Position numbers and translations under genes: made by a program
Notes under the pieces: generated by a model
Database searches by the model: none
What the model was told of the DNA's origin: nothing
What the model saw: the letters and a program-made list of their open reading frames with translations, nothing else
Assembly: GCA_036345935.2 (NCBI GenBank)
Contig: JADWOT020000004.1
Coordinates: forward strand, 3,524,418-3,588,417
Direction: 5' to 3'
Length of the DNA stretch: 64,000 nucleotides
DNA from: Taenia hydatigena
Lineage: Eukaryota; Platyhelminthes; Cestoda; Cyclophyllidea; Taeniidae
Part shown: positions 38,301 to 51,099 of the stretch, piece by piece
How positions within the stretch are numbered: position 1 is the stretch's first letter
How the letters are laid out: every line of letters starts with the position of its first letter

Positions 38301-38444
38301 CAGCCGCAGTTGCTTTGTGCAATGCCTTGCTAGAATTAACAACATTCGAATCGCCATTTTCCGTGTACCCAGATTAAAATTCGGTTTTGTATTTCAGTTG
38401 TGCTCGGATTGTCGTTGATGTTGGTGCACATAGGAAAGCAATGA
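35335..38444 (+). CDS. secreted/surface glycoprotein gene with symmetric micro-exons, family unknown
   Basis: Exons: 35335-35380, 35497-35588, 35719-35853, 36177-36306, 36403-36506, 36609-36687, 36856-37026, 37185-37202, 37471-37527, 38011-38022, 38398-38444. All introns are GT..AG, phases agree at every junction, and the 891-nt sum is an open frame of 296 codons. Residues 1-16 (MLEVIAVLLCAASCLG) look like a signal peptide. Mature cysteines are at 36, 127, 180, 195 and 251; N-glycosylation sites at N192, N197 and N210. A Thr/Ser/Pro-rich stalk (about 259-281) precedes a hydrophobic tail (VVLGLSLMLVHIGKQ, 282-296), which suggests a GPI signal or a short membrane anchor. Exons 8-10 are all phase 1-1 and can be skipped without frameshift, as in flatworm micro-exon genes. 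The ectodomain matches no family I know. An odd number of cysteines is unusual; the cassette or the alternative last exon would add one. The gene sits between direct repeats. Confidence 0.75.
35931..35973 (+). other. candidate 43-nt cassette exon containing an in-frame TAA
   Basis: It is bounded by CACATATTAG upstream and GTGAGT downstream. Read from the phase-0 end of exon 3 it gives KPVTWHFTKRCH, then TAA at 35967-35969. The 43 nt plus the 2 nt gained by using the first of two tandem acceptors at 36174/36176 make exactly 45 nt, so frame would be kept apart from the stop. It would also supply a sixth cysteine. It is either an ancestral exon killed by a nonsense change, a poison exon that lowers expression, or a chance splice pair. 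Confidence 0.45.
36174..36176 (+). promoter_or_regulatory. tandem splice acceptor, 2 nt apart
   Basis: The intron end reads TTCTAGAGAAAGCC. Using the second AG (exon from 36177) keeps the frame when exon 3 is joined directly. Using the first AG (exon from 36175) keeps it only when the 43-nt cassette is included. The choice of acceptor and cassette use are therefore linked by reading frame. Confidence 0.5.
37185..37202 (+). other. 18-nt micro-exon, phase 1-1
   Basis: It lies between CCACCTTTCAG and GTAAGT. It adds codons for QYGGAR between the ectodomain and the Thr/Pro-rich stalk. Both splice sites are strong, and inclusion or skipping preserves frame. Confidence 0.65.
37641..37702 (+). other. 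alternative terminal exon, soluble C-terminus
   Basis: After the acceptor AACGAAACAG, joined to exon 9 in phase 1, it encodes GSTSYCHEPIKLPKPNLMQN and stops with TGA at 37700-37702. This would replace the hydrophobic tail with a polar one carrying a cysteine, giving a secreted form. No AATAAA was seen close downstream, so support is weaker than for the 38398 exon. Confidence 0.4.
38011..38022 (+). other. 12-nt micro-exon, phase 1-1
   Basis: It lies between ATTTGAACAG and GTAAGT. With neighbours joined it supplies ATSF between the stalk and the hydrophobic tail, where a GPI attachment site (small residues) would be expected. Skipping it keeps the frame. Confidence 0.55.
38398..38444 (+). other. 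last exon, hydrophobic tail
   Basis: After TTTTGTATTTCAG it encodes 15 residues, VVLGLSLMLVHIGKQ, then TGA. The block is strongly hydrophobic for ten residues and joins in phase to both exon 9 and the 12-nt micro-exon. Confidence 0.6.
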
Positions 38445-38785
38445 TTCCATCCACAGCTGCAATGATTTCCCTTTATGAATGTCTGTCCCATTTTCTTTGC
38501 CTAACTTTGCAATGTCCATGTCTGCCGGGGAGTCTTCTTGCACTGTTCGTTACCTCATGTTTGTGCACACCTGCTATGCACTGCTAAACAAAAAAGGGCA
38601 CGACTCTGCAGTGGACGATTGTAGTGACTCAGCAATCCACTGCTGTTAATGTCATGTAGTGCAACGGAGTAGACATAGGAGCTGGTGTGCAGCAACTTTT
38701 AATTCCTCCCTAGTTGAGGCGTACAGCGTTCTGTGCAGATCACAATAAGCGCCAAGAAGACGAGAAGACAAGCAGGTGTAATGAG

Positions 38786-38791
38786 AATAAA
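38786..38791 (+). terminator. polyadenylation signal AATAAA
   Basis: AATAAA lies 341 bases after the TGA at 38442-38444 and is the first clear signal after it, giving a plausible 3' UTR of about 360 bases. Confidence 0.45.
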
Positions 38792-38811
38792 CCAAGTCAT
38801 TCGCCAAGCCT

Positions 38812-39969
38812 TATTAGGCGCACTTTACAATGCGGGATAATGACTACACTTTGTGTTTACTCCATAGTCACCTAAACAACTTACTCCGCTGATGATTATG
38901 TCCCCAGATTTGGCTAGCTGAAGGGGCTGAAGTCAACAGGTGCAGCAAATACCTGCGACCTTGACGGCAAGAAGAAGCCAAATTAGAAGTAGACAGGCAG
39001 CTTAACACCCAGTCGTCATCAGGGGAGACGCTTGTGTAGTGGTATCCACTTCGTAGTCAAGCATGACAGGATTGGTTTTGCCGCGCCTTTCTGATTAGTC
39101 AATGAGGGGCTGATAGAAATGAAGTGTCGGTTTTGGCTTCCCATTGGTTAGGAGCAATCAAGGCCTGCATCTGGCTCCGAATTTATAAAAATTGATCAGG
39201 TTGAGTGCAGAAGTTCATTCCGTTAAATGGCGGTGTTGCTACGCAAGCATCAGGGAGGAGTAAGCTAACCCATTCGTGATTTGGCAAACAGTATCACACG
39301 CTGCGTAGACCATTGGTCAGGTGACACAATGGAAGAGATAAAGCATATGAAAGGAACTCGCAAGGAAAAGAGTGTAAGGCATGAACCATAAGAGCTATTA
39401 TTAATTCGTCTAACGATTTGTCAAACGTTTTGATAAATGAATGCCAAATTTATTTTGATACTCTCTCAAATGAATAAGCGGAAAATTAAGAAAGGTAATT
39501 AAAAAACTTGCCCATTTTTATGAATTTATGCATCGGTAAGGTAACTCTCTCTTTAGAAGTTCACTTAGCAAATTGAATGAACAAATACTAGTGAAAGATT
39601 CGGCATGGCACTGATGTGCAGGAACATTCATCAGTAAATGCTAATTTCGGTGGTGTCGGTACCTGAAGGGGTTCTAGAACAAATTGCAGCAGTGAATGTG
39701 CTATGAACTTAATTTAACTTGCGTGTTGACACCGAGTATGCGTCAAATCATTAGTTATTATGCGGTGTATCCACACGCAGAAACCGTTCACTACACTTCT
39801 TGAATTCCTTCTAAGGCCATTCATGGAATTCGCAGCTAAGCTGAGGTGAAGACAGTAGTCGACCTGCAGCCAAAATGAACCTAGCTGGAGATGTAATTCT
39901 GTCTTCAAATCACAGCATTTATTTAGTAAATAAGGTATTCAAGTATTTTTTTGTCTAATGTGTTTCGCT
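38812..39969. other. sequence downstream of the micro-exon gene, no gene seen
   Basis: Unique sequence between the putative poly(A) site and the downstream direct repeat. No further in-phase exons could be added to the gene. Confidence 0.4.
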
Positions 39970-40766
39970 GTACACTTCCTCTTCCAGAATAAGATTAATC
40001 CGTTCAAAAATCTACAGCACCGAATCCTATGCTTCTGATTTTAACTCAGTTATTAAAAACAGCTTCTAAAGTAGTGAAGAGTATATTTAAAATGTTCTGA
40101 CTGTATTCTGGAATTCATTGTGGTCTGTGTGAAATGATCGGCTCATATTGGTCCCGTGCGCCTCGTGCTTTGGACAAAGGTAGCGGTTAAAGCAAACTAT
40201 TTAGGAGTTAGGAATAATATCTTGCTTGTATTCCTTAAGGCGCTACTTGCATTAACTCCAGCAACTAAGATTTAGTGATTCAGCATTGCTATTTACTCAT
40301 TTCCTATGTGCCGACATAATTCTATTAGGCACACACAACTCCACCCACACTGGCACCCCACCAAACTGAATTTCTTTGAAGCATTGCGCAATTACTAGCG
40401 TTTGCGCCACACATGAACTGACTAAGTGTTGTTCTGCCTCTCACATTAATGTTGCCTTCAGTTGCATTCAACTATGCCTATAATTGCAAAGAATCGCGTT
40501 TCATGGCACGCAGCTATAGCGCGTGTCGAGAAAAAGCAGAAAGCAAGGCATTTTGACACCCCACACACCCTTATATTATTTGCGTAGCGTTAGCGATTGA
40601 GATCTATGACAACTTCTGGAATTTGTACATGAGAGTGAAGGGAAATGAATCGTAATATATGAAATCGAACCAAGGAACTGGTTCCATTTACTTGTGTGGT
40701 CTAGATGACTTAATCATTGGACACTGTCTCGCCTTACATATTTTTCCTGTAATATGTTCACCGAGT
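39970..40766 (+). repeat. direct repeat downstream of the micro-exon gene
   Basis: This is the partner of 33291-34090 in the same orientation, at about 90%. The two copies bracket a 5.9-kb block containing the whole gene, so unequal exchange between them would delete or duplicate it. Confidence 0.88.
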
Positions 40767-43700
40767 GGAGGAGAGCATTAACACTGATTGTTTTAAAGGC
40801 ATCACATTAGAGCAGATTAATGGCATTTTAAACGGTTTTAACAAATATTTACCTAAACATACTTAACTGTATCATGGGAGAGCCAACGTGCATGATGATA
40901 ATGGACCGAAGCGAAAGTAACTGTCTGATACGCGCCTGTGTAAAAATGGAGGCACATTGAGATGTGAATATCATGCATGGCGCAATGTGCATCGATGCAT
41001 ACTAAAGAGGAGCTGTACGCTATATCATTCAGTCAGATGAATGCAGGGCTCATGACAAACATTATTTGAGACTAGAACGTGAATATCACAAATAAAATGT
41101 TGGCAAAGACAAGTAAGACGCCAAGATACAGCAAAGACAACCTGTAGTTTTAGTTGGAGGCAATTCGAAGTAGTAATCTTGTCAATTCTCATACGAATAA
41201 GCATGTGCGTATAACCATCAACACAAGCTTTACCATGCATCCGCATGGAATCCATACGTTTTATAAGCCCTACGCACCATTCGCGCACCCGTTATTACCG
41301 AGTTGGGCTTAACTTACAAAGCACTAGGAATTCAGGGTACGTGGGCTTGGTGGTAAGACGCTGCTAGTATTAACGACATTTTAGCACTAAAGAGGGTGCC
41401 TGTGCTAACTCCTTTTTTGACTTACACCAAGCCTTAAGCTTTCTCCATTTTCTTACTTAATTGTGCAAAATATTCATGGTATTACAAGTCGCCATCCTGA
41501 TCATCTCCATGAACCTCAGCGTCTACATTAGGAGAACTAAAGGCGTGTAAATTTCACAAAATATTCTTGCAATCTAATTCCACAAATTCGACTTTGTCTG
41601 CTCACCCGACGTGATGATTTTCTGCACCTTCATTGACAGCGTTGCCGCAGCTGTGTGCTGCCTGCATTCAGTGACACCAGCCCTCAGGTAGGTGTTTTGC
41701 TTTGCTGTCCTTGATCACCTATAAGCGCCTGACTGCTCGATGCAGGAGGTCTCAAGAACACGTACGTCAAACAAAATTCTGCAAGATGTACAGGTTAGTT
41801 TTGGCAGACATTACCATCCTCTTGCGTAGGGTCGACACCTACGCTGAGGTAATCCGGTATGTTTTCGTGTCGCGTGAATGTACGTAATCCTTACTATACA
41901 TAGCAATGAGAAACAAGAGGCATTAACACAGTGGGCAAGGTGTATGTATTACTGCAATGCGAATCATATTTAGCGCTACAGAAGAAGATTAACCGCAAGC
42001 AGAATCAGAGTTCTTCGACATTCCAATTGCCAGGTAACGGACAAATTTTTGAGTGTGCGTTCTAAGGAAGCCACATTTTACACGTTTTTTAAGGCCCAAC
42101 ACCAGTTACTGGTAAACATCGTACAGAATGTCCTTTCTCCCTGTCTATTTGCAAGCGTTTTAACAGTACAATTAAAATGCAAACCTGCGGATGAATCCAA
42201 AACGGGCGTCATGTCGATTTGGGAAGAGTCTGAGGTGAAGGTGTCCAATTGAATTGGTTAGAAAGGCGTGTAGTGCTAATAGCCAATGTATCAAAATGGA
42301 ATATAATCAAGTGCCAATAACTAAAACGAACCCAGCAGCGAATTTCAGGATCATGTTGGACATCCTCAATCACAATCATGCAAGTTGTTAACTTCTTAAG
42401 ACATTTACAGGACTCCGAAATATAAACGATTAGACAAATGCATTGAGTTCATTTCATTGTTAGGATGAGAGAGCACACGCTCACAGACATTTGTAAAGAG
42501 TGAAGGAAAAGAGGCAAAATTCCCAAGGAATACCAGCAAAGTCTCAAGGTCAGGCCAAGGTGCCGGATCTCCTCTACACTTCCACTACCTAACCCATAGC
42601 TTCGTAAATGCCTCGTATAAAAAGCAGAATTTTCGGTGTTAACCACCAAAATAAGAAAAGGGAAGGAACATAATAGAAGTAAGAACTAATATGAAAGTTA
42701 CACGAACAAGAGGAATGAGTGAACAAGTGGATAGGTAGATCCAAAGGAAAGTGAGAAATAACACCGACAAAGGGCCGTCAACTCCTGCATCGAGGCAACC
42801 ATTTTGCTGTATCGACATCAATATGAACAGCTGCGAAGCGAGATCGATGCTGTGACTGTGCGACAGAGAGAGCCTAACCAAGATTATACCGTCACTGCTC
42901 TTACAACAAGTTAACAGGTGACGTATGGTCTTCTTATGTTAGAGAAAATCAAAAGATTGCGTTTGCTCTTATCACATGGGAGATCGGATTGTTCGCCTAT
43001 TTGGTCAAGCGCCTTGACAGAATTCAAGAGGAAAGGAGGAAACATGTAATCTGAGACATGCTCATCAGATTTAATAGGGTAGTTTGCCGAAATCACACAG
43101 ATCGTAGCAAGTTTTGTGTGCTCTGTCATGATCCCATATAGTGCATTCACCTTTAATGAAATAGAAGGGACGTATCACCTAAGGTAGATGTTAAACTAGC
43201 AAACTGGCATACATGACTCGATGACTATGTACGTCCAGGATCACCGGTTCCTCTACAACGTTTATGCGAACTGTCTTAAGGTTGCCTTTGAGGTTGGTCA
43301 CATGGACATTCGCGGTCTCTAACTCCGCTGCAAAAATTTCTGACAGGCAAAATGTGCTGCAGCTGGTCCTCAGCTGATATGAAGCCAGAGAAACGACAGG
43401 AATATTCAAAATGTAGATGACGAATCCCTCGACTAACGCAAATAAATCTGGCACTGCCGAACGAACTTATGCAATGGCTGTCTTAAAGCTAGAATGATAT
43501 AAATATCCTCTTAAGACCAAGATTCCATATCTATTTTCGACTCAAATTAGTGGAAATAGCTATAACAAGCTGAATAGAAAATGAGAAAGGAAAATCGGAA
43601 TTTTAAACGCTCATGAGTGATTAGATATGACGAACAATGCTAATTGCTCCTGAACCTTCTTGCAGATTTACCAACAATTAGGAAGGGTTTAAAAGGGATT

Positions 43701-46700
43701 GTAATGCTTCCTTTAAAAAATCACGGCTGCAGAAGAGGAGCAAAGTTAACAAATGATTGACCTCGGGAGGTTGAAAATATTGTTGATTGACTGCTTGGCC
43801 ACAGTCCACAGCAGCAATACCATGATCTTGACTGATCTATCCAAATTGGTATAGAAATGCACCAGTCTTAACAAAATAGGTGGATTTAAGTATTATTGGG
43901 TGGTCACTGGTAGCCACTAGTGGCGAACGTTTCAGAGAAAAGAGGACATGATTTCTTTCGATAAAATTACGAAGCGCAGGTAGGGAAGGTAGAGTATACT
44001 AGTCTGAAGACTTGCCTTTTGCAAAATCCCCATAAGTCTGCTAAGTACAGGCCATTTATAAACCTGGACTGCCAAAAAGGTATGAGGTCATACTGAGGCC
44101 AAGGCGACAACTCAAGATGCTGTGAAATAGAGAAGGGAAAAGCAAACATGTTTTGTCAAATTTTAAGCCGCTATAAAAATTACTAAATTTTAACAAAGTC
44201 TGATCTAAGGGGTAGAGAAGATGTCTACCGAAAATGCCACAATCTTCGTTCCGTGTCACCACCTGATTCGCCATTTCGTGCGTCCGGGATGGGGTGGAGG
44301 AACATCGTTTCCACTGAGAAAAGCAACATTGCGCTGATCTTGATCCTCTCTCTCTGAAATACACACATATTGACCTTTTGGATCAAATAGGTTTAATAGC
44401 AGTGAGCTTATTTTGAAAAAACGGAAAATTTCCTTGCGATAGCCAGATTTGCTGAGAGGCTGGACGCAGAGGTCACCGTTTGCGGTTAGCGGGGCTACTA
44501 ATGGGACGGACGTACTAATAGTTCCAAAGAAAAAGGCAGTCGATCAAAGTCGACTGGAGCTGCAATAACTACTCAGCTCTAGTGTGCATCGTCCTCCACC
44601 AGGCTCAGAAACATCAGCAGTTTAGAATTTCAACTACGGGCCTAACTAATGAAGATTTCATGCAGGTGGACGTTGCAAAATTTAATCGTAGATAAGATGA
44701 TCAAATGAGTATTCCTATCTGGGCCCACCACAATCTCATGCCAGCTCTTGATCACACTGCGTGACATCTTAATGCTCGTAGGTTCGGGTCGAGCACATCA
44801 GCCAAATGATAAGAAATCATAGAAATAAAGCCAGCAATCATTTAGTCGCAAGTAAGTTTACCATCCTAGCGATCGAAATCATGCAGGGCGTTATTACGCC
44901 AAATTCAAAAATTTGCCTTTTATCTGTCCTCCGTTTCCCAAGTATGGGAGGCTGCAACAGCATAAAATGTAAAGGCTCTCTTGAATACATGTTGCAGTTG
45001 CAAACACTTTGGCATCACAAGTCACTTCCAAATTTTGATGTTCGCAAATTTGGGAAGCTTCAAAAAATGGCTCGCTGCTCCCTAAGTCGCTACTGCAGCA
45101 TGTGTAGCTCAGTCATGCCAAATCATAACCAAAGAAAACTATGTTCGGTTAGCCAACAAACAGCATTACACTAGACCATGCGACGTCCTGCAAGCAGCAC
45201 GTGACACTAATTGATTCTACACGTGTCAAGGGCAGAAGAAAAATCTATCACAATAAGGTAAGACATGCTACAGGCAGCAGAGCTCTACCCTATCATCCTC
45301 AACACCCTTCTCTGCTTCGGTTCATGCTAGCATTCTCCCAACCCTTCTCCGATAAATTCCAATAGATTATTGCACAAAGGACGGTTAAAAGTCATAGAAA
45401 TTAAAGATAAGTCATGGCAGCACCTCCCTTGCTCCTATGTTTACGAGCCATGCCAACCATTAACTAAGGTAATAGCAGCCTTTGAATTGGACTTTTCAAG
45501 AGATGTCAGTGCATCCGCGGAAAGGACACGAGCTTCATGGTCATTCCTGAATGTGTTTGTTTCAGTAAATGTCTGCAGCGTGCTCGCAGCCTATGCTTGA
45601 GCAGAGAAGCAGATGTATTAAATTAAGCCCACACACTCTGCACAGTCATCAGAGCCGGAAGTCATCTTATTACTAGAAATTGTCGTCTTTTTCTTTTGCC
45701 TCCTCATCCTTTCACACCCTTCATTATCTTTTAACAAAACAGTTATTGTTCTTCGTCTACCCTGGAGAGGGTGAGTCGTCTCCACTCTCCGCCCAATTGA
45801 GGGCAAACAATGATGCAGGCATAGAACCAGTGGCGTGAACAAACAGCCCACACACTTGCTGGTTGTGTTGTCATATTTAGGGGTGTGTCGTCAACTTTTT
45901 TCTCATGTATACCTCCACCATCTTCACGCTTCTTCACGAGTCATGATACAAACGCGCATTCGGCAGCAGAGGGAGTAGATCACTGTTGTTGGCCTAGCAT
46001 GGACTGCTGATTGTAAAGCCGCTGCATTAAGCAAGGGTAAAGCAGACTAGGGTAGGCCAGTACTACCAGTTCGCTCCAGCACTCCGACTTAATGGCTGCT
46101 TCCGTCTCCCGTTATTCCACTACTATTTGTTTTATTTTGTTTTGCATAAATTAGATAGCAGTGCAAAGTAAAAGAATTAAATGACATTTTAAGGCGGTAA
46201 AGATGGTGGCACTCTTGTCCTGCCTTCCTCCTTCCTAGGTTATTTCTGTAAGTGGTCAATCTTCTTTTAATGCGTTCATGTCCAACCATGTCTTAGTAAT
46301 CTACTTTACCTAACAGAAGAGCCGTAGGCAGGTGTAGTCCTGTGCAACTATCGTCCTTCACTGCAGTTCAGTAAGACTACAAATCATTCCTACCACTCCA
46401 ATTCCTACTTGCTTCTCCCACCTCTACATTTTCCAGTGTCAAATTTACTTCTGCCTCACTTCCTTCTTCTCCACGTCGTTTCTCGCCAAAATCAGCACAG
46501 TGAGTTGCTACTACCTTTTATCGTCCGTATCCAATACCCATCAGTCACTCAAACTAGTGCCTCTCGGCCTTGGCATTTAATGAATTTGTAGCATGGATTA
46601 AACTAAATGCAAATTGCAATGCACCGCAATCACTAATAGCCGAATGCTTTCCTTTTCTGCATTTTGCCTCCTGCCATGCCAATGCAAACGTTCCCCTTTT

Positions 46701-49700
46701 TCTTTCCACCAATTTAGCTCATTCCAGAAACCATTTTTAGCCCCACCTTTTATTCTTATCACTAGGGTGAATGCAAGCACACCTATCCACCTCAAAGTCA
46801 GACTTGTGATGAATCCTGACTTACGCTTTTCGTACTGCCAAGCTCTACCCTTTATTGTTTTAGACGGTGCATATGCATGGCCACTGAAGAAAGTGATAAG
46901 AAATAGCACAACCCTGCTAGTCGATAACTTAAAGCATGCCTCGTGTGCTCGCCTGCTTATGTGTGATTGTCTGCAAATACAAACTATAGTCCTTTTCTCT
47001 TTTTGCCTGTCTCAATGTCCAGTTTCATCAGTTGCCTCCTGGGCGGTCACATCGAGTGCCGAATCGCAGATGTGGGTAGGGTCGCATACCCTCCTCACCA
47101 TTCGTTAGTGGATAATAAAACTTCACTGCATGTTATTGTAAATTCGAATAAGTGACAAAACGTGCGCTTTTGTTGATCACCTCCTACAATCCACATCATT
47201 CTGGTTGACTAGATAACCATCTCACCTTCGTGACCAATGAGAACTTGCTTGTTGGCTGTCTGGTTCAATAATTAAGTTAACAGAGCAAGTCATTGGTGTT
47301 TACTGCTGGTTATCTACTCTTTCATTGCTTTTACATTCTCACCAAGACGTCGCTTACATTTGGCCCCTTATCTGTCCTCTTTACTTGCAGATCGACTAAA
47401 GGGCAAAATGGCAGGCAAGGAATGAAGAAAATAATGCAGGAGGCAGCAGTCACTAAACCGTCAGAGCCTCACTATTCATCACACAAATTCAATTAGAAAT
47501 GGGCATCGAATTGCTTTGTATTTGGAAGAGGGTCTGAAGGAAATCTTGCGCACTGCAGCCAATCCATAATTGGCACTCTGCATGCTCTTCTATCCGTGTT
47601 AAATGGGCTCGCTCAGGACTATGCCATCCATCAAAACGTCACGGGTATCAGCCGCAAATCGCTTGCAAGACAGAGCTTTTGCGTTGCCATATCTAGTCCC
47701 TATCCTGTGCTGCACTGTATCGAGCAACCAAATTTCTGCGCTTCCCTGTACTAGTGTTCTGCCGAACATTCCACATTCCTCATTAAATTCAACTAACCAG
47801 GTGTCTGAGTACCTGCCTGTGCTATGCACTTCCTTGTTGTCAGGCGATGTATGGTGCGTTTAACTATTGCAACGATGGCAACCACCTTACATTGTGGTGC
47901 AATTTTACACATTATTTTTTTTAAATACAGTGCTTGCATAAAAGATGGCATGTTTACTTTTTGCCCTGTCTCCTTCTAAGAGTGGTAGCTACGACCACAT
48001 TACTAGCGTGAGTATACAGTGCAGGCGGCAGTTACTTCTGTTCCAAGTTGCATAATGTTTGAGAATATGTGGAATGAGTTCTCTGAGCACTTCATCATGC
48101 CCAACCTTACTTGTGCGAATCCATATCATTACCTGCCTTTCTGTCAGCCTGTTTGATATGATACAACCCTAATAGCATTTTAGATGCCAACCTGCCAGAC
48201 CTTAAATTAATGCGCGTACTCCATCTAAAGGCTTACATCATCTAGGTTCTTATATGTTCCATGCGACTCTTGACAACCGAAATTTCGTCTCAAGACACAG
48301 TATGCTCAAAAGCGTTGACCCACTGATGCGGACAATGTAACTCTAGTGAGAGGTTGCAGTTTCGCCCTCGATACCATCGAGCGAAATTGTGCAAGGTTTA
48401 GAGGCTATATCAACGAGTGCAATTTGCATCAAATGTTAAAAGGAGACCAATGCATCGCAGAGTCCAAATGGCTTTGTCAGGTAATTAATGTAGCCCGTTC
48501 AATACGAAATGCACCTTCCGTATGTCCGCTTTCACATGCCAGCGCCTTAATATTAAATTAAGGGCGGTAAGCAAATTTGACCCACCCAGGTAGTGCAACG
48601 ATGCGCATTTGTGGACAATAGAAAGCAATTTTCTTCGACACCGCTCTCAGTTTCCTATGGTCTACTCATGGGCGTAGGGACATTGTTTGTTACCCTTCAG
48701 CTAGCATTCGTTTCGGGTATTATCAGCTCCGCCATGAGGAAAAAGTAATTAGTTTTCATTGACCAATTAACCAATGACCCTCATAATTCAGCTTTGCCAT
48801 TTCCATTTTAACCACACCGACAAATAGCATTTGATTTTCATAACTTGTGTCTCTAAGGAGAGACCAACCAAAGTGCCCTAACTTTAGGTGTCTACACCAT
48901 TTATCCGCAGTTCTGCCTCAGTGATTCTGTGCATAAACTTGAAAAGTCTGTTGTAAATCTAAAGGCTGAGGCTTTAGGGCAAATACGCTCTACAATTGAC
49001 ATGAGCTGTCAAGTGAGTTTGGTCATAATTATTATCTCCTAAGCTGACCTTTACTATGACAATCGAAAGACTAAATGTGTCCTGGCGACTGGTGCCTTGT
49101 ATTGCTTCAATCTGTTCACTTCTCCATAGTCTTGCCCACTCCAAACTTCAGTGTATGGCCGCCTAGCCTAGTACAGATTCAACGACGGTAAAAGCATCTC
49201 AGGGATTTTGCTTTTTAAAACGATTGCCATTCCAACACTTTTCTCTCCTTGCATTCATCATACTTCTTCCCCTTCTACTACCTATGTAATTCTGGGACTG
49301 TACGATGCAGGCGTCAGAGATTGACATCTGAGCAATTCGACGGAGGGACATCAAAATCAAGGTGTGGCTAATTTTTACGACTCTAGCCTCACAGCCTTTC
49401 TGTCTATAGACTTTGAGATTGCGGCCTCCATTTTATAATCGCCACATCAGCGTACAGGTAAGGCGGTCTTTGTTTCGATTTATTGTGCTTGAAGCCGATT
49501 TGCCTTTGCTAAGGGCATTTAAACATAACCATTCGGTTTACTGGCTTTATTCTCCACAACAAGGCAGGCTGCACCCTTTTGATGATAATATATAGAGCAG
49601 TCACTTCTGCCGTAGGATGGGCACAACTGGTGCCTCTGTAGTTACCTTCTCTACTCCTTTTTGCCATTGCATTTGCAGAGGGTCTGAGGCTGGTTCTGTT

Positions 49701-51099
49701 GCTGGTGCCCTGAATAAGGCAGCTTTAGATTATGAAGCAAAAGCAAATTCAGGCAAATAACACAGTTTTTAACAAAATGGCATCTTCTGCTGCTTCAATA
49801 GTGGGCTGACTGTCTCCTGCTTCTTTGGCATAAGAGGATGGATAAAGGAGCTATTGCTGCATCAGGCAACACACACTACATGGGTGTCGCGTGCCTTTGC
49901 GCATGATCTATTTAACTGGTTGTACGAGTTTTGCTTTTATTGAACGTGTCAAATCCAAAAGCCAACCCGCATTAATGAAAAAAATAAAACCATTAAACCA
50001 GAAATAGATAGGTTCTGACGCAGATGAGACGCGTTACCAACAGAGTCGAATGCAATCGAAGAGTTCTTTTAACACTCAAAATTTGATTGTTTGATATCCA
50101 CTTTGCCCAAAATCGTAACTGAGGTAAACTTTAAATTCTGCCTTTTCCGACTGAACCCAAAAGATTTTTAACACTTGCTGATCATCAGTTCTTACTAACA
50201 CTTGCCAAGTCGGGCTCCGTCTTCACCTTTTCCCATTAGTCACCACAATCAACTTCGCATCAATGACAAGCAGAAATGTCCTTCCTCCTTTAACCTCTTG
50301 AACATCTTAGTTTTCATTGCATGATTCTGTGAATTTGATTATTCGAACGTCATAGAGTTGCTGACGACGTCCACAATGGTGCACCAGCAAATGATCTTTC
50401 ATGTGCGAGGCCGAATTTTCATTGCCTCAGGCCCACAAAAATGAGCCAACTTGGCATATGCTCATTCCTTCCGCCACGTCGGCAGCCAGCATATGTGCCG
50501 CTCAACCGTATTGTCCGGTCTATTGGTAATGAAGCCGTGTAAATGATGGTTGCGAACACCCAAGTTCAGGAGCATCATTCAAAGCGCTCACACGGCCGAC
50601 AGTCAGAACTAGACAGCGGGTTGCAGTATGCGAGCTATTGGTCATCGCAGACAACGCAACCTGTTGTTTTTTGAAAATTTATACATGACCGCGCCAATTT
50701 TTCTTCACCCGCCGAACCTCCTCATTAACTGCATTACTCAGCCATATCCGGATTACGATTAGGCAACTGGAAGAGACACTGGTAGCGGTAGAATCCTCTA
50801 TTCAAGCAGCGTGTGCGATGGTGGCATTGCTTTCTCTACAATCAATGAGGATCCCATACCAAGTTATACTTTTATTTGATATTTTCAAGCCGAATAAAAT
50901 TATATGGCAAAAAATTGATCAATTGATTTTGAGAGGTTTTCAGTGATAGTGCTGACATTCTAAGCAAAGCGTGACTTTCGCCACTTGCATAGAATCTCTT
51001 ACGTAAGGTACAAACGCTGCATTATTTTAGTTTTACGGTATGGGATTATTATTTTCATAACCGTGACGTCTTTTTGCTGCTTAGATTCTTAAACTAGCA
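40767..51099. other. intergenic, no gene seen
   Basis: About 10 kb in which I can support no gene. Pieces with exon-like edges exist near 41640-41880 but do not build a convincing frame. Pyrimidine-rich DNA lies near 46390-46510 and 46640-46760 and creates frames up to 164 codons (46614-47108) with no domain. Confidence 0.4.

Noticed and set aside
33291..40766. Interpretation of the 0.8-kb direct repeats as the LTRs of one retrotransposon
   Set aside because: The interior holds a spliced host-type gene and no gag or pol. No primer-binding site or TG..CA ends are visible, and about 10% divergence is not supported by any element structure.
41640..41890. Exon-like pieces with AG/GT edges (48 nt ending in GTAGGT, then a second piece from GATGCAG)
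   Set aside because: Phases could be joined, but the translation then hits a stop, there is no domain, and no start or end exon could be found.
46614..47108. 164-codon plus-strand frame, among the longest in the window
   Set aside because: It lies in pyrimidine-rich DNA that makes Phe/Leu/Pro/Ser-rich frames; an opposite-strand frame overlaps it and there is no recognisable motif.
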